Shown here: positions 1 to 6,821 of the stretch, piece by piece
Layout of the letters: every line of letters starts with the position of its first letter
Position numbering within the stretch: the first letter of the stretch is position 1
DNA from: Nitrospiraceae bacterium
GTDB taxonomy: Bacteria; Nitrospirota; Thermodesulfovibrionia; Thermodesulfovibrionales; Dissulfurispiraceae
Reading direction: 5' to 3'
Assembly: GCA_003170655.1 (NCBI GenBank)
Contig: PMYY01000149.1
Coordinates: 1 to 9,882, forward strand
DNA length: 9,882 nucleotides
The notes under the pieces: model-generated
Databases searched by the model: none
Told to the model about the DNA's origin: nothing
What the model saw: the letters and a program-made list of their open reading frames with translations, nothing else
Program-made: the position numbers and the translations under genes

Positions 1-80
1 TTACTTAAGCGCATCTATATAGCAGCATCTGACTTACACTGAATTCTCCGGAGGTATAACTGGGTTCTAATGAGACAACG

Positions 81-392
81 ATGGGTGATTACCTGATCAA
101 GCGTCTTTACTATAACGGGATACGATATATTTTCGGTATCCCCGGAGATTATGTGCTCACTTTCTACAAGCAGCTGGAGAATAGCGAGATCAAGATCATC
201 AATACCTGCGATGAACAGGGGGCAGGATTTGCTGCAGATGCATACGCCCGGGTGCGGGGGCTTGGTGCTGTATGCATTACTTATGCGGTCGGCAGCTTAA
301 AGGTCGCGAACACTACCGCTCAAGCCTTCGCAGAAGAATCTCCTGTCGTAATCATTAGCGGTGCCCCCGGGGTGAAGGAGCGGCATTGGTGA
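81..392 (+). pseudogene. Decarboxylase fragment 1: N-terminal PYR domain
   Basis: This is the first open piece of the broken decarboxylase, 103 residues. It begins with GDYLIKRLYYNGIRYIFGIP, the usual start of the PYR domain, and carries the conserved Glu of CDEQGAGFAADAYARV at about residue 45, the residue that activates ThDP. It ends in a premature TGA at 390-392. Dropping one base at about 387 continues the protein as GDPMLHHKVKTFETQYKVFE in the frame of 388, which contains the His-His pair and stays open until 567-569. That second piece has no start of its own. Confidence 0.75.
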
Positions 393-560
393 CCCCATGC
401 TCCATCACAAGGTCAAGACGTTCGAAACTCAATACAAAGTGTTCGAACAGCTCACTGTGGCCGCTGCAATATTGGATAATCCAGAAACTGCATGCCGCGA
501 GATTAATCGTGTGCTGGGGGCCGCTCCCGTCGGCCGATATATATCGAACTTCCACGAGAT

Positions 561-1619
561 ATGGTTTTAAAAAAAGTCGTTCCGCTAATCCCGACTGTTT
601 CCCCTGTTGAAATGGATGCTCAACCCGTGCTGGAAGCGATACGTGAAGCGGAAGAGATGATTAATAATGCACGAAAGCCTGTGATTGTCGCCGGAGTGGA
701 ATTAATGCGGTACGGGCTTGAAGGCCCGCTGCTCGAATTCGCCGAACAAACAAACATTCCCATAGCTTCATCGATGCTGAGCAAGTCGGTAGTCGATGAG
801 AGACATCCCCTGTACCTCGGCCTCTACCAGGGAGGCATGAGTCATGAAGGTGTTCGCGATTATGTGGAGTCCAGCGAATGCGTGATATTCCTGGGAATGT
901 TTATGACCGATATAAACCTAGGGATTTTCACGGCCCATCTCGACCAAGGGAGGTCGATCTTTTCCACAAGCGATAAAACATCGCTTCGTCACCACACCTA
1001 CAATGCCGTATCTTTGAACAGCTTTTTACCTGCACTTCTGAAATCGAATATTCGCCGAAAAGAGACCGCGTCAATGCCACGCCCCACCGTTCCGGGGGAA
1101 TTTAAAGTGCACCAGGGTAAGCCTGTTACAATCGAAAGGGTATTGGAAGTACTGGAAACCACTCTCGACGGGACCACTTTTGTCATTGCGGACACTGGCG
1201 ATGCTCTCTTTGCAACGGCAGATATCACCATTCCCAGGACCGCCGAATACATGTCGTCAGCATATTATGCTTCGATGGGTTTTGCGGTTCCTGCAAGTCT
1301 GGCTGTACAGCTTGCGTTTCCGGACCTGCGTCCCATCGTCATAGTAGGGGATGGGGCCTTTCAAATGACGGGTATGGAACCGAACGCCCGATGCTCGACG
1401 GCAAATTTAATGATGTCTCATCATGGCTGTACAGCCGCATACCCCAGGTTTTGGATGCAGGCAGGGGATTCGATATTCATACTAAAGAGGAACTCGCAAG
1501 CGCCTGGATGGAAGCACGCAGCTATACGGAGGACTTCTGCATATTGGACATCCACCTGGATCCAAAGGGGATATCCCCTGCATTGCAAAGGCTTGCAGGC
1601 GCCCTCGGCAAACGGGTGA
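561..1619 (+). pseudogene. Decarboxylase fragment 2: middle domain and start of PP domain
   Basis: This is the longest open piece of the broken decarboxylase. The homologous frame extends upstream of the ATG at 561: codons from about 531 read RPIYIELPRD, the normal end of the PYR domain, so this ATG is an internal Met. It covers the middle domain (VIVAGVELMRYG onward) and the PP domain to GDGAFQMTGME at 1347-1379. From about 1380 to 1619 the frame reads unrelated out-of-frame residues, because a deletion at 1371-1380 moved the remaining homologous sequence to another frame. If translated it would make a 352-aa product without a complete cofactor site. Confidence 0.7.
1371..1380 (+). other. 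Deletion junction in the decarboxylase, with a single remaining 10-base repeat copy
   Basis: The sequence ggtatggaac reads as G-M-E-(L) in the upstream frame and, shifted, as (G)-Y-G-T in the downstream frame. Both readings match conserved parts of this enzyme family, TGMELST and SGYGTERP, which are normally about 22 residues apart. An intact ancestor would therefore have had the same 10 bases twice, and recombination or replication slippage between them would remove one copy plus the sequence between (roughly 65-70 bases, estimated from family spacing). The phase change, not a multiple of three, agrees with the observed frame change. Confidence 0.6.
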
Positions 1620-1627
1620 AATCTTAA
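1391..1627 (+). pseudogene. Decarboxylase fragment 3: C-terminal end
   Basis: This is the C-terminal remnant, 78 residues from an internal Met. The homologous frame actually starts at the deletion junction, where 1373-1393 read YGTERPM, a conserved decarboxylase segment after the lost Asn-Asn. It continues through FNDVSSWLYSRIPQVLDAGR to a natural stop, TAA at 1625-1627. No ribosome binding site is evident, so separate translation is unlikely. Confidence 0.7.
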
Positions 1628-1683
1628 CTGCTCATCTCACTCAATCACTTGAGCGATACAACGCCTGGATTGTTCGCTGCGAC

Positions 1684-2379
1684 TTAGATGAGGGAGGCCG
1701 CTTTAAAAAATGAGGGGTGCAAAACTATCTTCTTATCTTTCCTTATCGTAATCGCACCATCCTTCTGCAATTTGTCGATCACCCTTGTCACCGTCTCGCG
1801 ATTCAGGCTAACCATGTCAGCTATGACTTGATGCGTAAAACGGTCTTTCAACACTATCCCCTCGGCTGTTTTTTCACTCTGCTCGCTCGATTGCTGATGA
1901 AGGACCATCACTACCCTCTGAGCGGCGTTTTTGAAGTTTACCATCTGGAACCTTTCCCATGAATCCCTGAGTCGGAAGCAAAACATCTGGAGCAGGTTGT
2001 CCAACACCTTTCTCTGATTGTATAGAATAGTAAAGAAATTCTCCTTGCTTATAATTGCCGCCGTCGTGTCCTCCATTGCGACCACCATCGCAGGAGAGGT
2101 CTTGCAATCGAGCAGTGAGAGTTCACCGAAAGAATCACCGGTTTTATGTATGGCCCTGATACTCTCTTTGCCATCCTCCATGACCTGGACTACCTTCACC
2201 TTACCAGATAGCAGCATGTACATATAAGCATTGCTCTCATCTTCGAACAAGACCGTCTGGTTTTTCCGGAAACGCTTGACCATTATCTTGCCAATAAAAG
2301 TAGCTATATCGGCGTCGGTCAGTGATGAAAACATCTGCATCTGCTTCAGATTTTCGAAGACTTCTTTCGTCATATCCAT
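1684..2379 (-). CDS. CRP/FNR-family transcriptional regulator
   Basis: This is a cytoplasmic DNA-binding regulator of the CRP/FNR superfamily, 231 aa from the chosen start. Residues about 15-115 form the cyclic-nucleotide-binding-type beta barrel, with the FGELSLL turn at 84-90. A long dimerisation helix follows (about 120-150), then a C-terminal winged helix-turn-helix with HQVIADMVSLNRETVTRVID at about 183-202. The Arg that contacts the cyclic-nucleotide phosphate in E. coli CRP is missing after FGELSLL (the segment reads DCKTSPAMV), and there is no N-terminal cysteine cluster as in FNR. cAMP and Fe-S sensing are therefore both unlikely, and the ligand is unknown. I chose the ATG at 2379 because GAGAGGAG lies 13 bases before it; the frame is open to a TTG at 2418, and a GTG at 2391 lies directly after that site. 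It is divergent from trpC and convergent with the decarboxylase pseudogene. Confidence 0.9.
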   Translation of the reverse strand: MDMTKEVFENLKQMQMFSSLTDADIATFIGKIMVKRFRKNQTVLFEDESNAYMYMLLSGKVKVVQVMEDGKESIRAIHKTGDSFGELSLLDCKTSPAMVVAMEDTTAAIISKENFFTILYNQRKVLDNLLQMFCFRLRDSWERFQMVNFKNAAQRVVMVLHQQSSEQSEKTAEGIVLKDRFTHQVIADMVSLNRETVTRVIDKLQKDGAITIRKDKKIVLHPSFFKAASLI

Positions 2380-2487
2380 AGCATTGTACACGCTCCTCTC
2401 ATTTCTACATTTTAACAAGATATCCCGGATGCACCTATATCCAATTAGCTGCTTTATCTCTGCGGGTAAGCTCCGGATATTTTAAGT

Positions 2488-2493
2488 TATAAT
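2488..2493 (+). promoter_or_regulatory. Candidate -10 box of the trpC promoter
   Basis: A perfect TATAAT lies 36 bases before the chosen trpC start, in the gap shared with the divergent CRP/FNR-type gene. No good -35 box is found 16-18 bases upstream (the bases there read about GGGTAAGC), so this promoter would be weak or need an activator. The divergent regulator is the obvious candidate, but I see no clear CRP- or FNR-type palindrome in the gap. Confidence 0.4.
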
Positions 2494-2529
2494 AGAAGTC
2501 GTATCACTGTGAGAGCGCGGCCCGAAAAT

Positions 2530-3312
2530 ATGAACGTATTGAAGAATATAGTCGCCAAGAAAATTGAGCGTGTCGAAGATGCGCAATGCAGACACACCCT
2601 CAGCGAAATCAAGAAAGGCCTTGCCGACCTCGAAAGACCGCGAGACTTCAGGGAAGCGCTGAAGAGAGAACATGGCCCTATCAAACTGATCGCCGAGATC
2701 AAAAAGGCTTCGCCGTCAAAGGGCCTCATCAGAAGCGATTTCGATCCCCTGCAGATTGCGTCCGTCTATGAGTCGAACCATGTCGGTGCAATCTCGGTTC
2801 TTACTGAGGAGGACTTTTTCCAGGGACACCTTTCATATCTTCGAAGGGTGAGGCAGGTAACATCCATGCCCCTCCTTAGAAAGGATTTCATCATAGACGA
2901 ATACCAGCTGTACGAGTCTAGGCTATATGGCGCCGATGCGGTACTATTGATAGCTGCCATTCTTGATAAGCGCCGTGCAGGAGAATATTTGCAGCTAGCC
3001 TCTGAACTTGGACTTGCGGTTCTATTCGAGGTGCATAACGAAGAGGATCTTGAGAAGGCTCTTTTCGTCGATGCTGACATCATCGGGATCAATAACAGGG
3101 ACCTCAATACTCTCGCCATCGATCTGACGACTACGTTGCGACTTAAAGCAGTCATTCCTTCAGGCAAGATCATAGTCAGCGAGAGCGGCATACGTACGAG
3201 ACGGGACGTCGTCACCCTCCAGGATAACGGGATCGATGCTATGCTGATCGGCACCTCATTTATGGAGGCGACTGACATCGGTAAAAAAATAGAAGAGCTA
3301 CTATCAGACTAG
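2530..3312 (+). CDS. trpC: Indole-3-glycerol-phosphate synthase
   Basis: This is the tryptophan biosynthesis enzyme that closes the indole ring of carboxyphenylamino-deoxyribulose phosphate, releasing CO2 and water. It is a single TIM barrel of 260 aa, the normal length for a monofunctional enzyme. Visible signature residues are Glu56 and Lys58 in AEIKKASPSKG, Lys118 in LLRKDF, Glu167 in LFEVHNE, Asn188-Asn189 in GINNRDL, SESGI at 217-221 and the phosphate-binding IGTSFM at 240-245. I chose the ATG at 2530 because MNVLKNIVAKK matches the family's usual N-terminus; a GTG at 2509 would add seven residues without similarity. No other trp gene is in the window. The next gene, arsC, starts nine bases after the stop, so the two are probably cotranscribed. 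Confidence 0.95.
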   Translation: MNVLKNIVAKKIERVEDAQCRHTLSEIKKGLADLERPRDFREALKREHGPIKLIAEIKKASPSKGLIRSDFDPLQIASVYESNHVGAISVLTEEDFFQGHLSYLRRVRQVTSMPLLRKDFIIDEYQLYESRLYGADAVLLIAAILDKRRAGEYLQLASELGLAVLFEVHNEEDLEKALFVDADIIGINNRDLNTLAIDLTTTLRLKAVIPSGKIIVSESGIRTRRDVVTLQDNGIDAMLIGTSFMEATDIGKKIEELLSD

Positions 3313-3321
3313 GAGTCAGTC

Positions 3322-3750
3322 ATGCTGAAGGTAATGTTCCTTTGCACCGCTAATTCATGCAGAAGCCAGATGGCTGAAGGATGGGCGCGCAAACTCGGCA
3401 AGGCCCTCATCGAGCCTTACAGCGCAGGGCTGATGGCTGCTGGGGTACATCCGAGGGCTGCTGCCGTTATGCGGGAAGCTGGAATCGATATATCCGGGCA
3501 GAAATCGAAAGAAATTGACAAGAATCTTCTACTGAAAATGGACATCGTTATCACCCTATGCGGACATGCCGAGGCGACCTGTCCGCTTACTCCCCCCCAT
3601 ATAAAAAGATTGCATTGGCCCATCGAGGACCCTGTCGGAACAAGAGGGACCGAAGAAGTCATCATGAAAGACTTCCGAAGGGCGAGGGATGAGATCAGGG
3701 ACCGAATTACTACGTTCATACGAGAGATTGTAAGGTCAGAGGGCCTGTAG
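3322..3750 (+). CDS. arsC: Arsenate reductase, thioredoxin-coupled type
   Basis: This is a cytoplasmic protein of the low-molecular-weight tyrosine phosphatase fold, 142 aa, which reduces arsenate to arsenite with thioredoxin as electron donor. The P-loop FLCTANSCRS holds the nucleophile Cys8, Cys13 and Arg14. The two further redox cysteines of the Staphylococcus/Bacillus type are present as Cys80 (TLCGHA) and Cys87 (TCPLTPPH). The Asp of DPVG at about 103-106 is the expected general acid. The cysteine relay argues for arsenate reductase rather than a plain phosphatase. AGGAG at 3311-3315 sits six bases before the ATG and overlaps the trpC stop codon, suggesting cotranslation with trpC. No arsR, arsB or acr3 is visible, so an ars operon is not shown. 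Confidence 0.9.
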   Translation: MLKVMFLCTANSCRSQMAEGWARKLGKALIEPYSAGLMAAGVHPRAAAVMREAGIDISGQKSKEIDKNLLLKMDIVITLCGHAEATCPLTPPHIKRLHWPIEDPVGTRGTEEVIMKDFRRARDEIRDRITTFIREIVRSEGL

Positions 3751-3797
3751 CGAGTTCCAGTTACATTTCATTTTGATTGGGAAGAGAAGGAGAATTC

Positions 3798-4655
3798 ATG
3801 TCTGAATTCATGGAAGTCATCGAGTGGTTCGACAATACTGGCGTCGAAATCTTGCACCGCTATCCCGCTGAGGGCTCTGCCGAGATCAAGTTCGGTGCTC
3901 AGTTGGTCGTGAGAGAAAATCAGGCCGCTGTCTTTTTCCGCGATGGCAAGGGGCTCGACATTTTCGGAGCGGGTCGCCATACCCTTTCAACCAAGAACCT
4001 CCCGATTCTCACAAAGGTGCTATCGCTTCCATGGGGATTCACAAGTCCATTCAGGGCTGAAGTGTGCTTCATCAATCTAAAAATATTCACCAACATGCGC
4101 TGGGGGACGAAAGACGCGGTCGCGTTCAAAGACAATGAATTAGGCCTGATCCGCCTGCGCGCCTTCGGCACATTCACCATGAAGATCAATCAGCCGCTCC
4201 TCTTTATCAATACTCTCATAGGCACGCAGGGCTCGTTCGGAACAAACAGTGTAGAGGACTACCTTCGCGAAATCATCGTATCTCGCCTTAACAATTTTCT
4301 TGGAGAAACCGTAAACAGCCTCTTCGATCTGCCGAAACATTACGATGAAATGGCCGTAAATGTAAAGACGCGGCTCACCGAAGATTTCAAAAAGTACGGC
4401 ATGGAGTTGGTCGATTTTTATATCAACAGGATTACGCCGCCTGAGGATGTGCAAAAGATGATAGACGAGCGCTCCGGGATGCAAGCTGTAGGCGACTTGG
4501 ACAAATTCTTCAAATACAAGGCTGCCAAGGCAATGGGAGATGCCGCCACGTCGGGAGGCTCGGCTGGAGGCGCCTCCTCCGGAATGGGCCTGGGCATAGG
4601 GTACGGGCATGGGCATGATGATCCCTGGCATGCTTTACAAAGTGCTCAATCATGA
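3798..4655 (+). CDS. SPFH-domain protein (YdjI/virion-core-like), cut short by a frameshift
   Basis: The 285-aa product belongs to the SPFH (band 7-like) family related to Bacillus YdjI. These proteins assemble at membranes; their function is poorly known. Residues about 25-225 form the SPFH domain (INLKIFTNMRWGTKDAVAFK, a glycine- and hydrophobic-rich core, then FYINRITPPEDVQKMIDERS). A Gly/Ala/Ser linker follows (about 250-270). There is no N-terminal transmembrane helix. AGAAGGAG at 3785-3792 lies five bases before the ATG, which decides the start. The reading frame breaks in the linker: the last 15 residues are out of frame, while the normal continuation, a GMGMM-type stretch and two zinc ribbons, follows in the next frame to 4878. 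One extra G in 4605-4607 explains this. The intact protein would be about 360 aa. Confidence 0.85.
   Translation: MSEFMEVIEWFDNTGVEILHRYPAEGSAEIKFGAQLVVRENQAAVFFRDGKGLDIFGAGRHTLSTKNLPILTKVLSLPWGFTSPFRAEVCFINLKIFTNMRWGTKDAVAFKDNELGLIRLRAFGTFTMKINQPLLFINTLIGTQGSFGTNSVEDYLREIIVSRLNNFLGETVNSLFDLPKHYDEMAVNVKTRLTEDFKKYGMELVDFYINRITPPEDVQKMIDERSGMQAVGDLDKFFKYKAAKAMGDAATSGGSAGGASSGMGLGIGYGHGHDDPWHALQSAQS
4600..4655 (+). other. Frameshift zone in the SPFH gene
   Basis: The upstream frame ends at TGA 4653-4655 and the downstream frame is closed by TAG at 4597-4599, so the frames can join only between these points. The segment holds a GGG run at 4605-4607 and two adjacent GGGCAT units (4605-4616). Removing one G from 4605-4607 restores I-G-Y-G-M-G-M-M-I-P-G-M-L-Y, the Gly/Met linker typical of this family. 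Whether it is a real mutation, a recoding site or a sequence error cannot be decided here. Confidence 0.7.
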
Positions 4656-4878
4656 CGACTCCATGGAGCATATACTCAAAAAGGGAACGGTAAATTGCTC
4701 ACAATGCCACGGAGAAGTCGCAATAGACAGTCGGTTCTGCTCTCACTGCGGCCACCATGTGGTGGCTATCAGAAAATGTCCCCAATGCAATAGAGACCTG
4801 ACCGAAAACGACAACTTCTGTCCCTCCTGCGGGCTTAACATGAAGACCGAGTTGCAGTGCGGGCAACTGCAAGACTAA
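4609..4878 (+). CDS. Detached C-terminal double zinc ribbon of the SPFH protein
   Basis: These 89 residues form the tail that normally ends SPFH/YdjI-like proteins. A Met/Gly linker (MGMMIPGM) is followed by two zinc ribbons: CSQC (30-33) with CSHC (44-47), then CPQC (57-60) with CPSC (71-74). All eight cysteines are present, so the tail itself is not decayed. It overlaps the SPFH reading frame by 47 bases in the +1 frame. The ATG at 4609 has no clear ribosome binding site, so independent translation would need reinitiation. I infer it is one gene with 3798-4655, separated by a single-base change. Confidence 0.75.
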   Translation: MGMMIPGMLYKVLNHDDSMEHILKKGTVNCSQCHGEVAIDSRFCSHCGHHVVAIRKCPQCNRDLTENDNFCPSCGLNMKTELQCGQLQD

Positions 4879-4973
4879 ACTGCCGGCCGGTACGAAGTTC
4901 TGTTTAACTGCGGAGATAAGATATCGCAATAGTAGGGTCAGACTTATGTGACTGCCCATCGTTTGCACGACCA

Positions 4974-4990
4974 TCCGCCGCAGGCGGAGG
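4974..4990 (+). promoter_or_regulatory. Hairpin overlapping the ribosome binding site of the next gene
   Basis: TCCGCC (4974-4979), loop GCA, GGCGGA (4983-4988) form a perfect six-pair GC-rich hairpin. Its 3' arm overlaps GGAGG at 4986-4990, the only good ribosome binding sequence for the zinc-ribbon gene starting at 5003. A second palindrome, GAGGCCTC (4987-4994), lies in the same place. There is no T-tract after it, so it is not an obvious terminator. It could reduce translation of the downstream gene, or be a copy of a dispersed palindromic repeat. Confidence 0.45.
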
Positions 4991-5002
4991 CCTCTCCTGC
5001 AT

Positions 5003-6541
5003 GTGGATACATACCAAATGAACGACTATATCGTTTCAACTGAATGCCCCACATGCTCGGCTCCGCTCGATTTCAGCGAAGGTACCAACGCAGTCCAATG
5101 CGGTCATTGCCGTTCAAAGCTCCTGGTTACTGGCAGAAAGCAGGTGCTTAGTTATTTCATCCCGCCGAAGATCGACCATTACCGGGCGATTGCCGCAGCA
5201 ATGCAGGCGCAGCAGGAACAGTGCAGTGAGTGCCGGGTCATCAGACCACAAATATACTTCATCCCCTATTACCGGCTTATAGGAAATGATTTCAGATGGG
5301 AGCAAGCCCTGCGTATTCCGGTGAAACCTGATATTGAATACAGCCAGCCCGGAGGGTACGGACCCATTTATGAGTGGGAGTATGAAGACAACAAAATTGA
5401 TTTCGGTGCGATATTCAGGCAAGCTGGAGATTTCATCGACATAATATTCGGCCGCAAGTGCGGTCCAGGCGGCACAATAATTGATACGCAAGAAAACATG
5501 TCGGGAAAAACAACCGACCCCCTTATATTTCGAGAAATTGGTGCGGACCGATCAGAAGATGCGGAACCAGCCAAAGTACAGCTGGCCGACCGTTATATCG
5601 AAAAAAATTTTATCGCCTGCAACCTGCATGGTGAAGGCCTTTACTCCCTCGGGCTGAGGCCGGCTGTTCTTCGCTTGGAGCTATTTCAAAAGAGTGCGCT
5701 CGAACCACTCGGTAAAGTAGTAAATACTGATATCGGCATAAATGAAGCTATGGGTAGTAGCATGAAAGACGCCGCAATGCAGCCGCTGCTATTCCGTTCT
5801 GTGATCGGGCGTATTCTGTCGATTATCTACTTTCCCTTCTGGGTGATCGAGATGGAATGCCATGGAAACTGCATCTCGACGATCGTCGACGCCGTCTCAC
5901 AGTCGGTAGTCAAACTCGACGCGCCCCCCTCAATCTATTCCATTCTAAATCAGGCCCAGCAGTCGGAGTCTACTATCGTCGGATTCAGACCGTTGTGTTG
6001 TCCCAACTGCGGATGGGACCTGCCACTTCGGCCTGATGATACAATCTTTTTCTGTTCGTCATGCGCCAGGGCATGGCAAATATATGGCAGTGATCTAACT
6101 GAAGTGCCTTACGAGATAGCGCAGATCGAGGGCATGAACGGTCAATCGAGATATCTTCCTTTCTGGGTGCTTGTTGCACAATCCGGTGGAGAGCATCTGA
6201 CTTTCTATATCCCGGCATTTCGCTTCCGTCGCCTTAAAATGCTTGCAGACCTGGCGATTAACATCACTCGAAACAAACCGGTATACTCCATCTGCGGCGA
6301 TCAGAAGCAGGAAGTTAAGGAAATGCAAGGATGCTTCTACGATGCCGAAGACGCGTTTTTGCTTGCACAGTTTATCCAAGCAGGCATCACTTCTCAAACC
6401 GCCATAGATATGAAGACATTCAATAAAAACGACTTGACCCTTCAAGGGGCGACGCTAATAGGTTTCCCCTTCAAAGTAAATGGATTCAACCTGGTCGATC
6501 CTTTCACCGGAAATACGATCCCGCAGAGCCTGCTATTGTAA
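5003..6541 (+). CDS. Zinc-ribbon protein, partner of the SPFH gene (YdjG-like organisation)
   Basis: This 512-aa protein has no assigned function. An N-terminal zinc ribbon uses CPTC (15-18) and CGHC (33-36), and a second ribbon in the last third uses CPNCGWDLPL with CSSCARAW. Between and after them are hydrophobic, aromatic segments repeated in style: IYFIPYYRLIG, IIYFPFWVIEME, YLPFWVLVAQ and LTFYIPAFRFRRL. These look like repeated beta modules that may contact membrane or partner. No signal peptide or clear transmembrane helix is seen. The position directly after an SPFH protein resembles Bacillus ydjG-ydjI, where a TFIIB-type zinc-ribbon protein accompanies the SPFH protein. The start is uncertain: GTG at 5003 lies 12 bases after GGAGG (4986-4990), and ATG at 5018 has no visible ribosome binding site. 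It ends 11 bases from a convergent gene. Confidence 0.75.
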   Translation: MDTYQMNDYIVSTECPTCSAPLDFSEGTNAVQCGHCRSKLLVTGRKQVLSYFIPPKIDHYRAIAAAMQAQQEQCSECRVIRPQIYFIPYYRLIGNDFRWEQALRIPVKPDIEYSQPGGYGPIYEWEYEDNKIDFGAIFRQAGDFIDIIFGRKCGPGGTIIDTQENMSGKTTDPLIFREIGADRSEDAEPAKVQLADRYIEKNFIACNLHGEGLYSLGLRPAVLRLELFQKSALEPLGKVVNTDIGINEAMGSSMKDAAMQPLLFRSVIGRILSIIYFPFWVIEMECHGNCISTIVDAVSQSVVKLDAPPSIYSILNQAQQSESTIVGFRPLCCPNCGWDLPLRPDDTIFFCSSCARAWQIYGSDLTEVPYEIAQIEGMNGQSRYLPFWVLVAQSGGEHLTFYIPAFRFRRLKMLADLAINITRNKPVYSICGDQKQEVKEMQGCFYDAEDAFLLAQFIQAGITSQTAIDMKTFNKNDLTLQGATLIGFPFKVNGFNLVDPFTGNTIPQSLLL

Positions 6542-6552
6542 GATTCTCTCGC

Positions 6553-6819
6553 CTATGCCAGAATAATCAGGGCAATGACCGGTATCACCAAAATTAAGGA
6601 GGTTATTATCCACCGGATCGTATCCAAATCGTTTCTCATCCTGCCCCTAATAGCCATGATCGCGGCGCTCAAAGACGCCAGGCCACTGATTAGAGCAATC
6701 ATAAATGCGATCAGTCCTCGATTGCGGCAGCCCAATACTTCGACCGGCGTTGCCGCGATATTAAGAAATAGTATCGGCATAATGGCAGGGATCAATATGT
6801 TATAAATTATGTGATTCAT
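6553..6819 (-). CDS. Small membrane protein with three predicted helices
   Basis: The 88-aa product is almost entirely hydrophobic, with three likely transmembrane segments at about 5-23, 34-57 and 69-88. They are joined by a short loop with VEVLGCRNRG (27-35) and a charged loop RGRMRNDLDTIRW (58-70). I do not recognise an assigned family. The regular helix-loop pattern and clean start and stop argue for a real gene rather than the opposite-strand reading (6575-6805). Its ATG follows the TGA of the dehydrogenase gene by two bases, so it is probably translated by coupling. Function is unknown; a small integral inner-membrane protein is all that can be said. Confidence 0.7.
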   Translation of the reverse strand: MNHIIYNILIPAIMPILFLNIAATPVEVLGCRNRGLIAFMIALISGLASLSAAIMAIRGRMRNDLDTIRWIITSLILVIPVIALIILA

Positions 6820-6821
6820 CC

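Larger units (their letters stand above)
81..1627 (+). pseudogene. Broken ThDP-dependent 2-oxoacid decarboxylase (pyruvate/indolepyruvate decarboxylase-like)
   Basis: Read across three frames, this stretch gives an almost complete decarboxylase of the pyruvate/indolepyruvate/branched-chain 2-oxoacid type, enzymes that convert a 2-oxoacid to an aldehyde plus CO2 in the cytoplasm. The order is normal: N-terminal PYR domain with the ThDP-activating Glu in CDEQGAG, the active-site His pair in LHHKV, a middle domain, then the PP domain with GDGAFQMTG. The frame changes near 387 (one extra base), between about 515 and 530, and at 1371-1380, where an internal deletion removes the second half of the ThDP/Mg2+ motif, including its Asn-Asn. 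No single start-to-stop frame encodes a functional enzyme. A good ribosome binding site, GGAGGT at 50-55, lies 25 bases from the first in-frame ATG, so the original start may have been nearer (a CTG is at 60) and also lost. The exact substrate cannot be told. Confidence 0.85.

Noticed and set aside
1640..1653. Small inverted repeat CTCAA-TCAC-TTGAG between convergent pseudogene and regulator gene
   Set aside because: The five-pair stem is AT-containing and has no T-tract, so it is too weak to call a terminator.
2766..3278. 170-codon open frame on the minus strand inside trpC
   Set aside because: It lies fully opposite a well-conserved trpC, its translation is low-complexity Ser/Arg/Leu, and it has no ribosome binding site.
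3322..3750. Reading the arsenate reductase as a protein-tyrosine phosphatase
   Set aside because: The extra cysteines Cys80 and Cys87 and the TPPH segment are specific to the thioredoxin-coupled arsenate reductase type.
4140..4631. 163-codon open frame on the minus strand inside the SPFH gene
   Set aside because: It is opposite a conserved coding region with no recognisable motif, so it is a shadow of codon use.
4934..4957. Imperfect stem GGGTCA...TGAC..CCC downstream of the SPFH tail
   Set aside because: The stem is short and bulged, with no T-tract; it is likely chance.
6575..6805. Plus-strand frame opposite the small membrane protein gene
   Set aside because: The minus-strand reading has clean helices, tight coupling to the upstream gene and a better start.
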